From positions 1 to 7,942 of the forward strand of contig CAMNHS010000061.1 of assembly GCA_946539635.1 (NCBI GenBank): a DNA stretch of 7,942 nt, read 5' to 3'. The DNA is from an uncultured Prevotellaceae bacterium. Its GTDB lineage: Bacteria > Bacteroidota > Bacteroidia > Bacteroidales > Bacteroidaceae. Numbering within the stretch: the first letter of the stretch is position 1; every line of letters starts with the position of its first letter. Made by a program: the position numbers and the translations under genes. The notes under the pieces were generated by a model. That model searched no databases, was not told where the DNA came from, and saw only the letters and a list, made by a program, of their open reading frames with translations. Shown here piece after piece: positions 1-7,775 of this stretch.

Positions 1-552
1 GGCATTCATGAGGCAATACTTCTTGTAGCCGTTGATTTCAAACTTCTCGCTCTTGCCGGTTGCCTCGTTGGTAACGGTCTGGTTTGGTACATCTACCGTC
101 ACAACGGTCTGGGGGTTGCTCTTTATGCTTGCAAAGAGCTCTGCCTGAAACTCTGGAGTTACTATTACTGGCAGCACGAAGCAGTTGAGGAGGTTGTTGC
201 GGTGGATATCGGCAAATGATGAAGATATAACCACGCGAACACCATATCCTGCTATAGCCCATGCAGCATGCTCACGAGAAGAACCGGAGCCCCAGTTCTT
301 ACCACCGACGATGATTTCGTGAACACCCTCATGAGGTGCCTCGCTGTATTCAGGCTGGTTCATGACGAAATCAGCCACTGGCTTGTCGTTAGCATCATAG
401 CGCAGGTCGTGCATGAAAGCATCACCAAAAAACTTCGGATCACGTGTGGTGAATGCCAGATAGCGTGCTGGGATGATGAGATCCGTATTACAGTTGTCAA
501 TCTCGATAGGAATACAAGTTGACTTGATTATGTTGAATTTCTGTTTTGCCAT
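1..552 (-). CDS. leuD: 3-isopropylmalate dehydratase small subunit LeuD (3' end outside window)
   Basis: This is the small (swivel-domain) subunit of isopropylmalate isomerase. With LeuC it interconverts 2- and 3-isopropylmalate in cytoplasmic leucine synthesis. Reading from ATG at 552, 184 codons stay open to the left edge without a stop. Family LeuD proteins are about 200 residues, so only a short C-terminal piece is missing. The N-terminus (MAKQKFNIIKST) leads into the NTDLIIPARYL strand region typical of the family, and the hallmark GSGSSREH loop falls at residues 88-95, followed by AAWAIAGYGVRVVISSSFADI. The translation ends in the window at KKYCLMNA. It lies 35 bp downstream of leuC on the same strand, the usual leuCD order. 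No Shine-Dalgarno sequence is evident at the start. The identification is secure from motif and context; only the end is unseen. Confidence 0.95.
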   Translation of the reverse strand, partial: MAKQKFNIIKSTCIPIEIDNCNTDLIIPARYLAFTTRDPKFFGDAFMHDLRYDANDKPVADFVMNQPEYSEAPHEGVHEIIVGGKNWGSGSSREHAAWAIAGYGVRVVISSSFADIHRNNLLNCFVLPVIVTPEFQAELFASIKSNPQTVVTVDVPNQTVTNEATGKSEKFEINGYKKYCLMNA

Positions 553-562
553 TGTTTTAAAA

Positions 563-597
563 GTCTTTAAACTTTAAACTCTAAACTTTAAACTTTT
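563..597 (-). repeat. Five-copy TAAAGTT heptamer array across the leuC stop codon
   Basis: Read on the coding (minus) strand, five consecutive 7-bp units run without a gap from 597 to 563. Two are exactly TAAAGTT (590-584 and 576-570), one is AAAAGTT, one is TAGAGTT, and the last (569-563) is TAAAGAC. The first unit encodes the last two LeuC residues (Lys-Val), and the stop codon is the TAA of the second unit. The rest fills most of the 35-bp leuC-leuD gap. A second array with the same period, consensus and last unit lies at 7776-7810. Function is unknown. Confidence 0.8.
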
Positions 598-1976
598 CTT
601 GGGTCAGTAATGACGCCTGTTATAGCACTTGCAGCAACTGTCAGCGGACTTGCAAGGATGGTGCGGGCACCAGGTCCCTGACGTCCTACGAAGTTACGGT
701 TGGAAGTAGAGATAGCCAGCTTTCCTGCAGGCACCTTGTCCGGATTCATTGCCAGACAAGCAGAGCATGATGGCAGACGCAGTTCGAAGCCGGCCTCCTC
801 AAGAATCTTGTCAATGCCCTCGTCGATAATCTGCTGGCGTACGAGCCAAGAACCAGGCACGAGCCAAGCTACAACGCTGTCAGCCTTCTTCTTACCTTTT
901 ACTATTGAAGCAAAAGCGCGGAAGTCTTCTATGCGACCATTGGTACAAGCACCGAGGAAGACGTAATCTACAGGCTTGCCCTCCAGCTTCTCACCCGGAG
1001 CAAACTGCATATAGTCGAGCTGACTCTTCAACTGTGCAGCCTCTTCTGCAGAAACAGAATCGAGAGTTGGCACAGTACCGTCGATAGCGATACCGGCACC
1101 AGGGTTTGTTCCGTATGTGATGCGTGGAGCAATGTCCTCTGCCTTGTATGTCACCTCCTTGTCAAATACTGCATTGTCGTCACTCTTCAGGGTCTTCCAG
1201 TAAGCGACAGCCTTGTCCCATGCCTCGCCCTTTGGAGCATATTCGCGACCTTTGAGGTATGCAAACGTTGTCTCGTCAGGAGCGATGATACCAGCTCTTG
1301 AACCCATCTCGATAGAAAGGTTAGAGAGAGTCAGACGTCCCTCCATACTCATGTTGCGGATAGTAGAACCGGCATATTCCACAACATATCCTGTAGCACC
1401 TGATGTTGTCATCTGTGCCATGATATAAAGCGCTACGTCCTTGGCTGTTACACCCTTCTGCAGTTCACCCTCGATGTTGATGCGCATAGACTTTGGCTTT
1501 GACTGCAGAATAGTCTGCGATGCCAATACCTGTGCCACCTCAGATGTACCGATACCCATAGCGAGAGCACCGACAGCACCATGTGTAGAAGTGTGTGAGT
1601 CACCGCATACAATTGTCATACCAGGCAGCGAAAGACCTTTCTCAGGACCTACGACGTGGATGATACCATTATCCTTTGTGCCCATTGTGAAGTGCTTGAT
1701 GCCAAACTCTTCGCAGTTAGCCTTCAGGGTATCTACCTGCTTCTTTCCGATAGGGTCATCGATGTGGTCCTGCTGGTCAGAAGGTGTATTGTGGTCAGGC
1801 ATTGCTATCACGTGGTCAGGACGGAATACCTTGATACCTTTGTCACGAAGGGTGTCGAAAGCCTGTGGCGATGTCACCTCATGAGCATAGAGCCTGTCAA
1901 TATACAGTTGTGTGGGACCGTCTTCTACCACCTGAACGATGTGTGAGTCCCATATTTTGTCAAAAAGTGTGTTCAT
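588..1976 (-). CDS. leuC: 3-isopropylmalate dehydratase large subunit LeuC
   Basis: This is the large subunit of isopropylmalate isomerase. It carries the [4Fe-4S] cluster and most of the active site, and works in the cytoplasm with LeuD. The product is 462 residues, normal for bacterial LeuC. The N-terminus ([12 protein letters not shown]) is typical. The aconitase-family segment [11 protein letters not shown] is at 124-134. The three cluster ligands are present: Cys344 in [11 protein letters not shown], and Cys404 and Cys407 in [13 protein letters not shown]; by my alignment these match Cys347, 407 and 410 of the E. coli enzyme. The C-terminal [22 protein letters not shown] block is intact. 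The start ATG (1976-1974) shares its A with the TAA stop of leuA (TAATG), which suggests translational coupling, since no Shine-Dalgarno sequence is visible. The last two codons and the stop lie inside a heptamer repeat. The gene looks intact. Confidence 0.97.
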   Translation of the reverse strand: MNTLFDKIWDSHIVQVVEDGPTQLYIDRLYAHEVTSPQAFDTLRDKGIKVFRPDHVIAMPDHNTPSDQQDHIDDPIGKKQVDTLKANCEEFGIKHFTMGTKDNGIIHVVGPEKGLSLPGMTIVCGDSHTSTHGAVGALAMGIGTSEVAQVLASQTILQSKPKSMRINIEGELQKGVTAKDVALYIMAQMTTSGATGYVVEYAGSTIRNMSMEGRLTLSNLSIEMGSRAGIIAPDETTFAYLKGREYAPKGEAWDKAVAYWKTLKSDDNAVFDKEVTYKAEDIAPRITYGTNPGAGIAIDGTVPTLDSVSAEEAAQLKSQLDYMQFAPGEKLEGKPVDYVFLGACTNGRIEDFRAFASIVKGKKKADSVVAWLVPGSWLVRQQIIDEGIDKILEEAGFELRLPSCSACLAMNPDKVPAGKLAISTSNRNFVGRQGPGARTILASPLTVAASAITGVITDPRKV

Positions 1977-1978
1977 TA
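1974..1978 (-). other. leuA-leuC TAATG stop/start overlap
   Basis: On the minus strand the leuA stop TAA (1978-1976) and the leuC start ATG (1976-1974) share one base. The sequence just upstream is A/T-rich with no Shine-Dalgarno-like purine run. This arrangement fits reinitiation of terminating ribosomes, which would keep LeuC output tied to LeuA. The overlap is seen directly; coupling is inferred. Confidence 0.75.
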
Positions 1979-3490
1979 TATTTTTGCGACTTTAAATTTG
2001 TTTATACAATCGATATATGCCTCCACAGATGCCGTTACGATATCTGTGTTAGAGCCGAATCCGTAGTAGCGAGTGCCCTCGTGCTCTACCTGCATGTGAA
2101 CCTTACACAGGTCGTCAGAACCCTTGTTGATAGCCTGAATGGTCAGCTCCTTCAGCTCCATCTCGCGGTGGATAATATTCTTCAGAGCCTTGATAGAAGC
2201 ATCCACAGGACCATTACCAGTAGCGGCTGCCTCAAACAGCTCGTTGGCAATCTTCAGCTTTATGGCAGCGATAGGAGTAACGCCCTTGCCTGAAGTAACC
2301 TGCAGCGATTCGAGTTTCACGTGGTTCTCATTGTTATCAGCGCTGACGCCGGCCAGTACGAGCAGGTCTTCGTCACCAAGCTGCTTCTTCTTGTCGGCCA
2401 TCTCAAGGAATTTCTCGTAAGTCTTGTCGAGGTGCTCCTGATCCATTTCGATACCCAGCACAGAGAGGCGATGCTTCAATGCAGCACGTCCTGAACGGGC
2501 TGTGAGTACGATGCTGTTCTCATCGATACCAACATCCTTCGGATCCATAATCTCGTATGTAGAAGTGTTCTTCAGTACACCGTCCTGATGGATACCAGAA
2601 GAGTGTGCGAAGGCATTCTTTCCTACGACAGCCTTGTTTGGCTGGACAGGCATATTCATCAGTGTACTTACCATACGGCTTGTAGGCCATATCTTCCGAG
2701 TGTTGATATTTGTCTCAATGCCCAGGTCCGGGTGAGTCTTGAATATCATTGCAATCTCCTCGAGTGAGGTATTGCCGGCACGCTCGCCGATACCGTTGAT
2801 GGTAACCTCTACCTGACGTGCTCCGCCAAGCACACCTGCTACGGTGTTTGCAGTTGCCATGCCGAGGTCGTTGTGGCAGTGGGTAGAGAGGATACTCTTT
2901 CCTGCTGCAAAGGCATCAACATGCTCATAGAGGTATTTTATCTTCTCATTATATTCATTTGGAAGACGGAAACCTGTTGTGTCAGGAATGTTGCAGACGG
3001 TAGCACCAGCCTTCGTAACAGCGTCGATAACTCTTGCGAGGTATTCGTTGTCTGTACGACCAGCATCCTCCGCATAGAACTCCACGTCCTCAACATACTT
3101 CTTTGCATACTTTACAGCTGCTACGGCACGCTCAATGATTTCCTCACGGGTGGAGTTGAACTTGTACTTGATATGAAAATCAGAAGTTCCGATACCTGTG
3201 TGGATACGCTTGCGCTTAGCATATTTTAGGGATTCTGCAGCACAATCGATATCTTTCTCAACGGCACGTGTAAGGGCACATATCGTTGGCCATGTAACAG
3301 CCTTTGAAATTTCAATCACTGAGTTGAAATCACCTGGGGAGCTTATAGGGAAGCCAGCCTCAATGACGTCAACGCCTAACTGTTCCAACTGCTTTGCCAC
3401 CTGAATCTTTTCTACTGTATTCAGCTGGCATCCTGGAACCTGTTCACCATCTCTCAGAGTGGTGTCGAAAATATATAATCTATCTGCCAT
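1976..3490 (-). CDS. leuA: 2-isopropylmalate synthase LeuA
   Basis: This enzyme condenses acetyl-CoA with 2-oxoisovalerate to 2-isopropylmalate, the committed step of leucine synthesis. The product is 504 residues, in the usual range. A TIM-barrel catalytic domain (about 1-275) begins with the metal-binding [15 protein letters not shown] block (Arg13, Asp14). It includes [12 protein letters not shown], the [12 protein letters not shown] strand (137-147), and the second metal motif STHCHNDLG (His204, His206), followed by [10 protein letters not shown]. The linker contains [16 protein letters not shown] (293-308). A C-terminal LeuA dimerisation and allosteric domain (about 375-500) contains GNGPVDA, and in this family it usually confers leucine feedback inhibition. 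Across its length it follows E. coli-type LeuA, so citramalate or homocitrate synthase is less likely. It starts 12 bp after the GH35 stop codon, and I see no terminator or clear promoter in between. Confidence 0.95.
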   Translation of the reverse strand: MADRLYIFDTTLRDGEQVPGCQLNTVEKIQVAKQLEQLGVDVIEAGFPISSPGDFNSVIEISKAVTWPTICALTRAVEKDIDCAAESLKYAKRKRIHTGIGTSDFHIKYKFNSTREEIIERAVAAVKYAKKYVEDVEFYAEDAGRTDNEYLARVIDAVTKAGATVCNIPDTTGFRLPNEYNEKIKYLYEHVDAFAAGKSILSTHCHNDLGMATANTVAGVLGGARQVEVTINGIGERAGNTSLEEIAMIFKTHPDLGIETNINTRKIWPTSRMVSTLMNMPVQPNKAVVGKNAFAHSSGIHQDGVLKNTSTYEIMDPKDVGIDENSIVLTARSGRAALKHRLSVLGIEMDQEHLDKTYEKFLEMADKKKQLGDEDLLVLAGVSADNNENHVKLESLQVTSGKGVTPIAAIKLKIANELFEAAATGNGPVDASIKALKNIIHREMELKELTIQAINKGSDDLCKVHMQVEHEGTRYYGFGSNTDIVTASVEAYIDCINKFKVAKI

Positions 3491-3502
3491 AATTAAAATG
3501 AA

Positions 3503-5413
3503 TTATTTTGCTCCTGGGGCAGCATCATTGCCCGCTGTTGTTTGTGCTTTCTTTTGATGTGATTCTTTCTTATTGTTATTTGTTAGTTTTACAGCGTCCT
3601 TTGGAAGATATTCCTTGTGCAGTTCAGCGATGACGGGTTTTGTCTTTCCGCTAACAACAGGGCTCTTAGGACCTGTGATGTCATATACCTTTATCTCGTT
3701 CTGACCCTTCTTCAACCAGCATCCCGGTAGGAAAAGTGTCTGCTGCGGACCGACGTTCCAGAAACGTCCGATGTTATGTCCGTTGACGAATACCATACCC
3801 TTGCCCCATGAACTCATGTCGAGGTATGTGTCGCCCACCTTGCTGACAGTAAACGTTCCCTCGTAGTTATATGTTGTCTCAGCAGGGAAGAGGTATATCT
3901 TCCAATCCTTCAGGTTGTAGGTCACCTCGTGCTGTCCGGCCTTTGCAAATACTTCTACAGACTTCGTGATGCCCTTAGGGTCATTTATCTCTTTTGAGTA
4001 GTTGATGCGTCCCATTGCCTCCACGAAGATAGAGAGTTTTTCACCTTCTGCAACATCTTCTTTCAGCATCAGGGTGTTCTCGTTGTTGCTGCCACGATAC
4101 AACTCACCGATTTTTTTCTTTCCGATGCAGACGATAGCATAGTCGGCAACATTGTTGATGCGGATGTATGAATTTGCCTTTACTGCTGGCATCGTGGTGG
4201 TGTACATGATGCTACCATAACCCATGTCGAACTGTTCCATTGACTGGATGTCGTGCGACTCTATCGCAGGCTTTGCCATTATCTCGTCAACAGGTGTTGA
4301 GACAGCCTTCAGCGTTACCTCTGGGAAGGAAACAATTGGCATCGCCTTTGGTACTGATGGCAATTTCGTGTCAGAATATTTCTGAAGCAACTCGCGCAAC
4401 TCATAATACTTTGGTGTTGCGGCTCCCTGTTCGTCTATTGGTGCATCATAATCATAGCTGGTGCAGTCAGGCTGATAACCAGGCACATTAGAGCCTGCCC
4501 AGTGTCCGAAACTCGTACCGCCGTGTGTCATATACAATGAGAATGAAATGCCATTCTCAAGCATTGTGCCGATACCCTTTACCATAGCGTCAGCAGGACG
4601 TGTCTCGTGGGCGCGGCCCCAGCCGTCAAACCATCCGCTCCAGTATTCTGAACACATCATCGGAGTATCAGGACGCAACTGCTTAACCTTCTTGAACTGG
4701 TCCAATACGTTGGCACCAGTGCCGAAGTTCATTGTCCACAGCAGGTCGGGTAGGGCATTCTGCTCAAAGTTGCTTGACCAGTCACACTGGAACAATGTTG
4801 TCTTGTCGAAACCAACAGAACGCAGGCAGTCGCGTATCTCGCTGACGTAAGGTTTGTTGGTGTCGTAAGAACCATATTCGTTTTCTACCTGTACCATGAT
4901 GATAGGTCCGCCATTCTGTATTGTCAGTGGTGCCAGTTGCTTACCCACCTCTGCCTCAAAAGCCTTTACGCGATTGAGGAAAGCAGGATCCTGTGTGCGC
5001 AGCTTGATATCCTTGTTCTTCAGCAGCCACCAAGGCAGTCCTCCCATTTCCCATTCAGCGCAGACGTATGGTCCAGGGCGTACAATAACGTACATACCAT
5101 TCTTCTGGCATAGTTTCACGAAGTCGGCAACGCTTCTCTCGCCACTCCAGTTAAAGTTGCCCTCTGTCTCCTCGTGGTAGTTCCAGAAGATGTAAATGCA
5201 GATAGTATTCATGCCAAGAGCCTTACACATCTTGATGCGATGCTCCCAATAAGGTTGTGGGATGCGGGCGTAATGCAACTCTGCAGCTTTTACGATAAAA
5301 GGCTTGCCATTAAGCAGAAAAGTTCCCTTGCCTGCCTCGAAAGTACCTCCCTTTGCCATCACTATAATTGATAGCAATAGAGCTACTGTTGTCAGAAGAA
5401 TTTTCTTTTTCAT
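3503..5413 (-). CDS. Secreted glycoside hydrolase family 35 protein, probable beta-galactosidase
   Basis: This is a retaining glycosidase expected to release terminal beta-galactose from glycans, acting in the periplasm or at the cell surface. The 636-residue product starts with a clear signal peptide: KKK n-region, ILLTTVALLLSIIVMA core, likely cleavage after Ala20. There is no lipobox cysteine. The GH35 TIM barrel (about 30-345) contains ELHYARIP, IFWNYHE, VRPGPYVCAEWEMGGLPWWL, the acid/base Glu179 in QVENEYGSY, and the nucleophile Glu256 in CSEYWSGWFDGWG. GGTSFGHWAGSN and TSYDYDAPIDEQG follow. The C-terminal half holds beta-sandwich regions, with FVNGHNIGRFW at 542-552 typical of the family's galactose-binding-like domain. 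Residues from about 611 are a hydrophilic Asn/Lys/Gln/Ala-rich tail. There are no SusC/SusD genes beside it, so the substrate cannot be guessed further. Its stop lies 12 bp before leuA. Confidence 0.93.
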   Translation of the reverse strand: MKKKILLTTVALLLSIIVMAKGGTFEAGKGTFLLNGKPFIVKAAELHYARIPQPYWEHRIKMCKALGMNTICIYIFWNYHEETEGNFNWSGERSVADFVKLCQKNGMYVIVRPGPYVCAEWEMGGLPWWLLKNKDIKLRTQDPAFLNRVKAFEAEVGKQLAPLTIQNGGPIIMVQVENEYGSYDTNKPYVSEIRDCLRSVGFDKTTLFQCDWSSNFEQNALPDLLWTMNFGTGANVLDQFKKVKQLRPDTPMMCSEYWSGWFDGWGRAHETRPADAMVKGIGTMLENGISFSLYMTHGGTSFGHWAGSNVPGYQPDCTSYDYDAPIDEQGAATPKYYELRELLQKYSDTKLPSVPKAMPIVSFPEVTLKAVSTPVDEIMAKPAIESHDIQSMEQFDMGYGSIMYTTTMPAVKANSYIRINNVADYAIVCIGKKKIGELYRGSNNENTLMLKEDVAEGEKLSIFVEAMGRINYSKEINDPKGITKSVEVFAKAGQHEVTYNLKDWKIYLFPAETTYNYEGTFTVSKVGDTYLDMSSWGKGMVFVNGHNIGRFWNVGPQQTLFLPGCWLKKGQNEIKVYDITGPKSPVVSGKTKPVIAELHKEYLPKDAVKLTNNNKKESHQKKAQTTAGNDAAPGAK

Positions 5414-5450
5414 ATGCGTATGCGTGTACGTTAATAATAATATTGAGCCG

Positions 5451-5482
5451 CAAAATTAAAAAAAAAATCCCAAACAAACAAG
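5451..5482 (-). promoter_or_regulatory. Putative Bacteroidota-type promoter of the GH35(-leu) unit
   Basis: On the minus strand TAATTTTG (5458-5451) matches the TAnnTTTG -7 consensus exactly. Upstream, CTTG (5482-5479) sits 20 bp away and matches three of four bases of the -33 TTTG element; perfect TTTG copies occur at 5478-5475 and 5474-5471, but with shorter spacing. Transcription would begin a few bases beyond 5451, leaving a leader of about 30-35 nt before the GH35 ATG. This is a consensus match only. Confidence 0.6.
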
Positions 5483-5494
5483 AAAATATATTTT
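5483..5494. other. A/T palindrome between the divergent promoters
   Basis: AAAATATATTTT is a perfect 12-bp palindrome between the two opposed -7 boxes, flanked by runs of A (5458-5466) and T (5491-5498). It could be a regulator site or simply bent, easily melted A/T-rich DNA. In DNA this rich in A and T, chance is a real possibility. Confidence 0.3.
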
Positions 5495-5500
5495 TTTTAT

Positions 5501-5508
5501 TACTTTTG
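5501..5508 (+). promoter_or_regulatory. Putative -7 box of the DUF5686 gene
   Basis: TACTTTTG matches TAnnTTTG exactly and is followed by CAGCC, a common continuation of such boxes. No TTTG lies at the expected -33 distance (around 5477-5480). Transcription starts in this class usually fall a few bases after the box, about 5511-5516. That coincides with the first codon of the signal peptide at 5514, so the mRNA would have almost no leader. Confidence 0.6.
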
Positions 5509-5513
5509 CAGCC

Positions 5514-7772
5514 ATTAAACGTATTTTTACCATATTTCTGTTAGTCTTTCTGGCATTATATGCTATGGCTGGTAAAGACGATTCGGTTATTGTGCGCCAT
5601 AATATGGTGTATGAAAAGGTTCGTATGGCTTTAAATGACCTTGATGTTTTTGGCAACGACAGAAAATACGTGAAAAAATACGCTTGGCTGCGAGATTTTG
5701 TTGAGAAGTGTGACCTTAATAACAAAATAGTCCTTCCTCTTATTGTTGAGGAACAGGTGAAGGATGTCTATACCGATACTCTTGAGAAGAAGCGTCGTAC
5801 CGTTATTAAGGGCATTCGTCGTTCTGGCCTCAATGACATTTTTGATACTGGACAGATAATCAGTGTCGTCATGGGTGATATCTTTGTCGATGTCGATGTG
5901 CGTGATGAGCAGATGCGTTTCATCGGACGTCGCTTCTATTCTCCTATCTTCCCCAAGAATGCTTCGCACTATAATATCAGGATGGTGGAGGTGAATGACA
6001 CCACGGTGACATATAGTTTCTCCCCCAAAGACCGTTTCGATACAGGCTTTGTGGGCACAATGGTGCTTTCCAATGACTCTACCCATCAGGTACGTTCTAT
6101 CCGTATGGGATTGCCTTATAAGTCGATGGTAAACTATATTGATACCCTCGATATCCGTCAGGAGTTTAAGAAGTTGGTGGTAAAGAAGGATTCCGTCACT
6201 CGTGACCAGTGGGTACTTGACAAGAGTTCTGTTTTGGCAGAACTGTCCCTTGTCCCATCTCTTGGCAGAGCTGTCTTTACCCGTGAAGAGACATTCTATA
6301 ATCACGGGCTGACTAAGGTGCCGGCAAAGTTGATGAAAGGCAAAACGCCTGAAAAAACTACTATGGAACCAAAGGCGGAGTATCGTGACACTACCTTCTG
6401 GCGTCAGATGGTACATGCCAAGGATGCTGGTGGTAGCGGACAAAAACGTCCTGATATCTTCAGACGATTGTTGGGATATGCTATGGATATAAAGTTCTTG
6501 CGACCCTTTGCATGGCTTACGAAGGCCATCATAGACAACTATATCCCTACCTCTACGCCCAGCTATTTCGATATAGGTCCTGTAACGTCACTCATTTCCC
6601 GCAACCATGTTGACAAGTTCCGTCTGCGCTTTGGCGGCCAGACAACAGCAAACCTCAATAGGCATTGGTTCTTTGGGGGATATTATGCCTTTGGCTTTAA
6701 TTATAAAAAACATTACTATGACGCAAAGGTATTGTATTCCTTCAATCCAAAGCATTATTCGTCTGAAGAGTATCCCCGTCGCTATATCTCTTTTGAGTCC
6801 AATTACGACATCTGTTACCTCAATGACCGTAATATACACAACATTAACAAAGATAACATCTTCCATTCCTTCAAGTGGTATGAAGACAGCAAGATGATAT
6901 TCTATAATCAGCAGCGACTGTCCTTTACCTATGAAACCGATAATGGCTGGCGTCTGACGCCAAGTATCCAGCATGATATTGACGAAGCGACAGGTATGCT
7001 GGTATTTAAGCCTCTTTCAGAATGGAGTGGTAAAGACTCTGCTGATGTAAAGTCTATCCATCATGGAAAGATAACCCTTACTGAATTGCATTTAGGAGTG
7101 GAATATTCTCCTGGGGCAAAATATTATAATACCCGTTACAGACAGATGCCTGTCAATGACGAGATGCCAGTAATTGGTCTTACCCATACTTGGGGCATTA
7201 AAAATCTTCTGGGTGGACAGTATAACCACCATTCTACGGAGTTCAGCGTATATAAGCGTCTGTTTCTCGGCTCGTGGGGATTTCAGAACTTCAACTTCAA
7301 GTGTGGAGCCGAATGGTGTAAGGTACCTTATCCATTGCTTCTTTCTCCTGCCTCAGACCTCTCGTATGTCTCTGATGACAATTCTTTCCGCCTGTGTAGT
7401 ATAGCCGAATTCGTCAGTGACAGATTCATACAGTTCCTGTGGTCGTGGGAGATGAATGGTAAGATATTCAATCTCATACCCTATGTACGCAAGTTTAAGT
7501 TGCGTGAGTATGTAGGTATCAGAGCTTATTGGGGGTGGCTCACCTCCAAGAACGACCCTCGTCTGCCACAGAATGCCAATAGCGACATCCTGATGGCATT
7601 CTGTAAGAAGATGTACACCCTCGACAGAGGAAAACCATACCTGGAAGGCGTCATAGGCATACACAATATCATAAACATCTTTAATATAGATTATGTGTAT
7701 CGCTTTGACTATATGCATCTTGGCGACACCCGCCGCTCAGGCATACGATTCTCTGCAAGGTTTACGTTCTAA
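5514..7772 (+). CDS. DUF5686-family outer-membrane beta-barrel protein, apparent ATT start
   Basis: Function is unknown; the family is predicted to form outer-membrane barrels. The first ATG in frame is at 5565 (735 residues), but the 17 codons before it read as the front of a good signal peptide: KR n-region, IFTIFLLVFLALY core, AMA cleavage site before GKDD. The frame is open back to a TAA at 5457 with no ATG, GTG or TTG, so I place the start at ATT 5514 (752 residues). Numbering from the ATG: residues 10-300 resemble the DUF5686 N-terminal part (LPLIVEEQVKDVY at 57-69, GRRFYSPIFPKN at 121-132, TGFVGTMVLSN at 160-170). From about 335, FDIGPVTSLISRNHVDKFRLRFGG opens a barrel of alternating aromatic strands, ending in SGIRFSARFTF with the C-terminal Phe typical of barrels. 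The CarboxypepD_reg-like domain that usually precedes DUF5686 is absent. Transcription is divergent from the GH35 gene, and a strong terminator follows. Confidence 0.82.
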   Translation: MKRIFTIFLLVFLALYAMAGKDDSVIVRHNMVYEKVRMALNDLDVFGNDRKYVKKYAWLRDFVEKCDLNNKIVLPLIVEEQVKDVYTDTLEKKRRTVIKGIRRSGLNDIFDTGQIISVVMGDIFVDVDVRDEQMRFIGRRFYSPIFPKNASHYNIRMVEVNDTTVTYSFSPKDRFDTGFVGTMVLSNDSTHQVRSIRMGLPYKSMVNYIDTLDIRQEFKKLVVKKDSVTRDQWVLDKSSVLAELSLVPSLGRAVFTREETFYNHGLTKVPAKLMKGKTPEKTTMEPKAEYRDTTFWRQMVHAKDAGGSGQKRPDIFRRLLGYAMDIKFLRPFAWLTKAIIDNYIPTSTPSYFDIGPVTSLISRNHVDKFRLRFGGQTTANLNRHWFFGGYYAFGFNYKKHYYDAKVLYSFNPKHYSSEEYPRRYISFESNYDICYLNDRNIHNINKDNIFHSFKWYEDSKMIFYNQQRLSFTYETDNGWRLTPSIQHDIDEATGMLVFKPLSEWSGKDSADVKSIHHGKITLTELHLGVEYSPGAKYYNTRYRQMPVNDEMPVIGLTHTWGIKNLLGGQYNHHSTEFSVYKRLFLGSWGFQNFNFKCGAEWCKVPYPLLLSPASDLSYVSDDNSFRLCSIAEFVSDRFIQFLWSWEMNGKIFNLIPYVRKFKLREYVGIRAYWGWLTSKNDPRLPQNANSDILMAFCKKMYTLDRGKPYLEGVIGIHNIINIFNIDYVYRFDYMHLGDTRRSGIRFSARFTF

Positions 7773-7775
7773 TTC

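Noticed and set aside
268..522. 84-codon plus-strand open frame at the left end
   Set aside because: It lies antisense to leuD, whose frame covers this whole stretch with conserved motifs including GSGSSREH.
1441..1884. 147-codon plus-strand open frame across leuC
   Set aside because: It is antisense to highly conserved LeuC sequence, with a Cys/Pro/Ser-rich composition and no recognisable motif.
3509..3522. GCTCCTGGGGCAGC as a possible terminator stem before leuA
   Set aside because: Only three base pairs form at its ends and no T-run follows on the minus strand, so it is not an intrinsic terminator.
3503..5413. Polysaccharide utilisation locus around the GH35 gene
   Set aside because: No SusC/SusD pair, sulfatase, other glycosidase or sensor gene is present; the neighbours are leu genes and a DUF5686 protein.
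5456..5725. 89-codon minus-strand open frame across the divergent promoter region
   Set aside because: It covers both the promoter region and the start of the DUF5686 gene in antisense, and its Phe/Lys-rich ends come from the A and T runs.
5631..6443. 270-codon open frame on the minus strand inside the DUF5686 gene
   Set aside because: It is fully antisense to a coding region supported by family motifs and a C-terminal barrel signature. Its translation is His/Ile/Thr-rich without a recognisable domain, as expected from a shadow frame.
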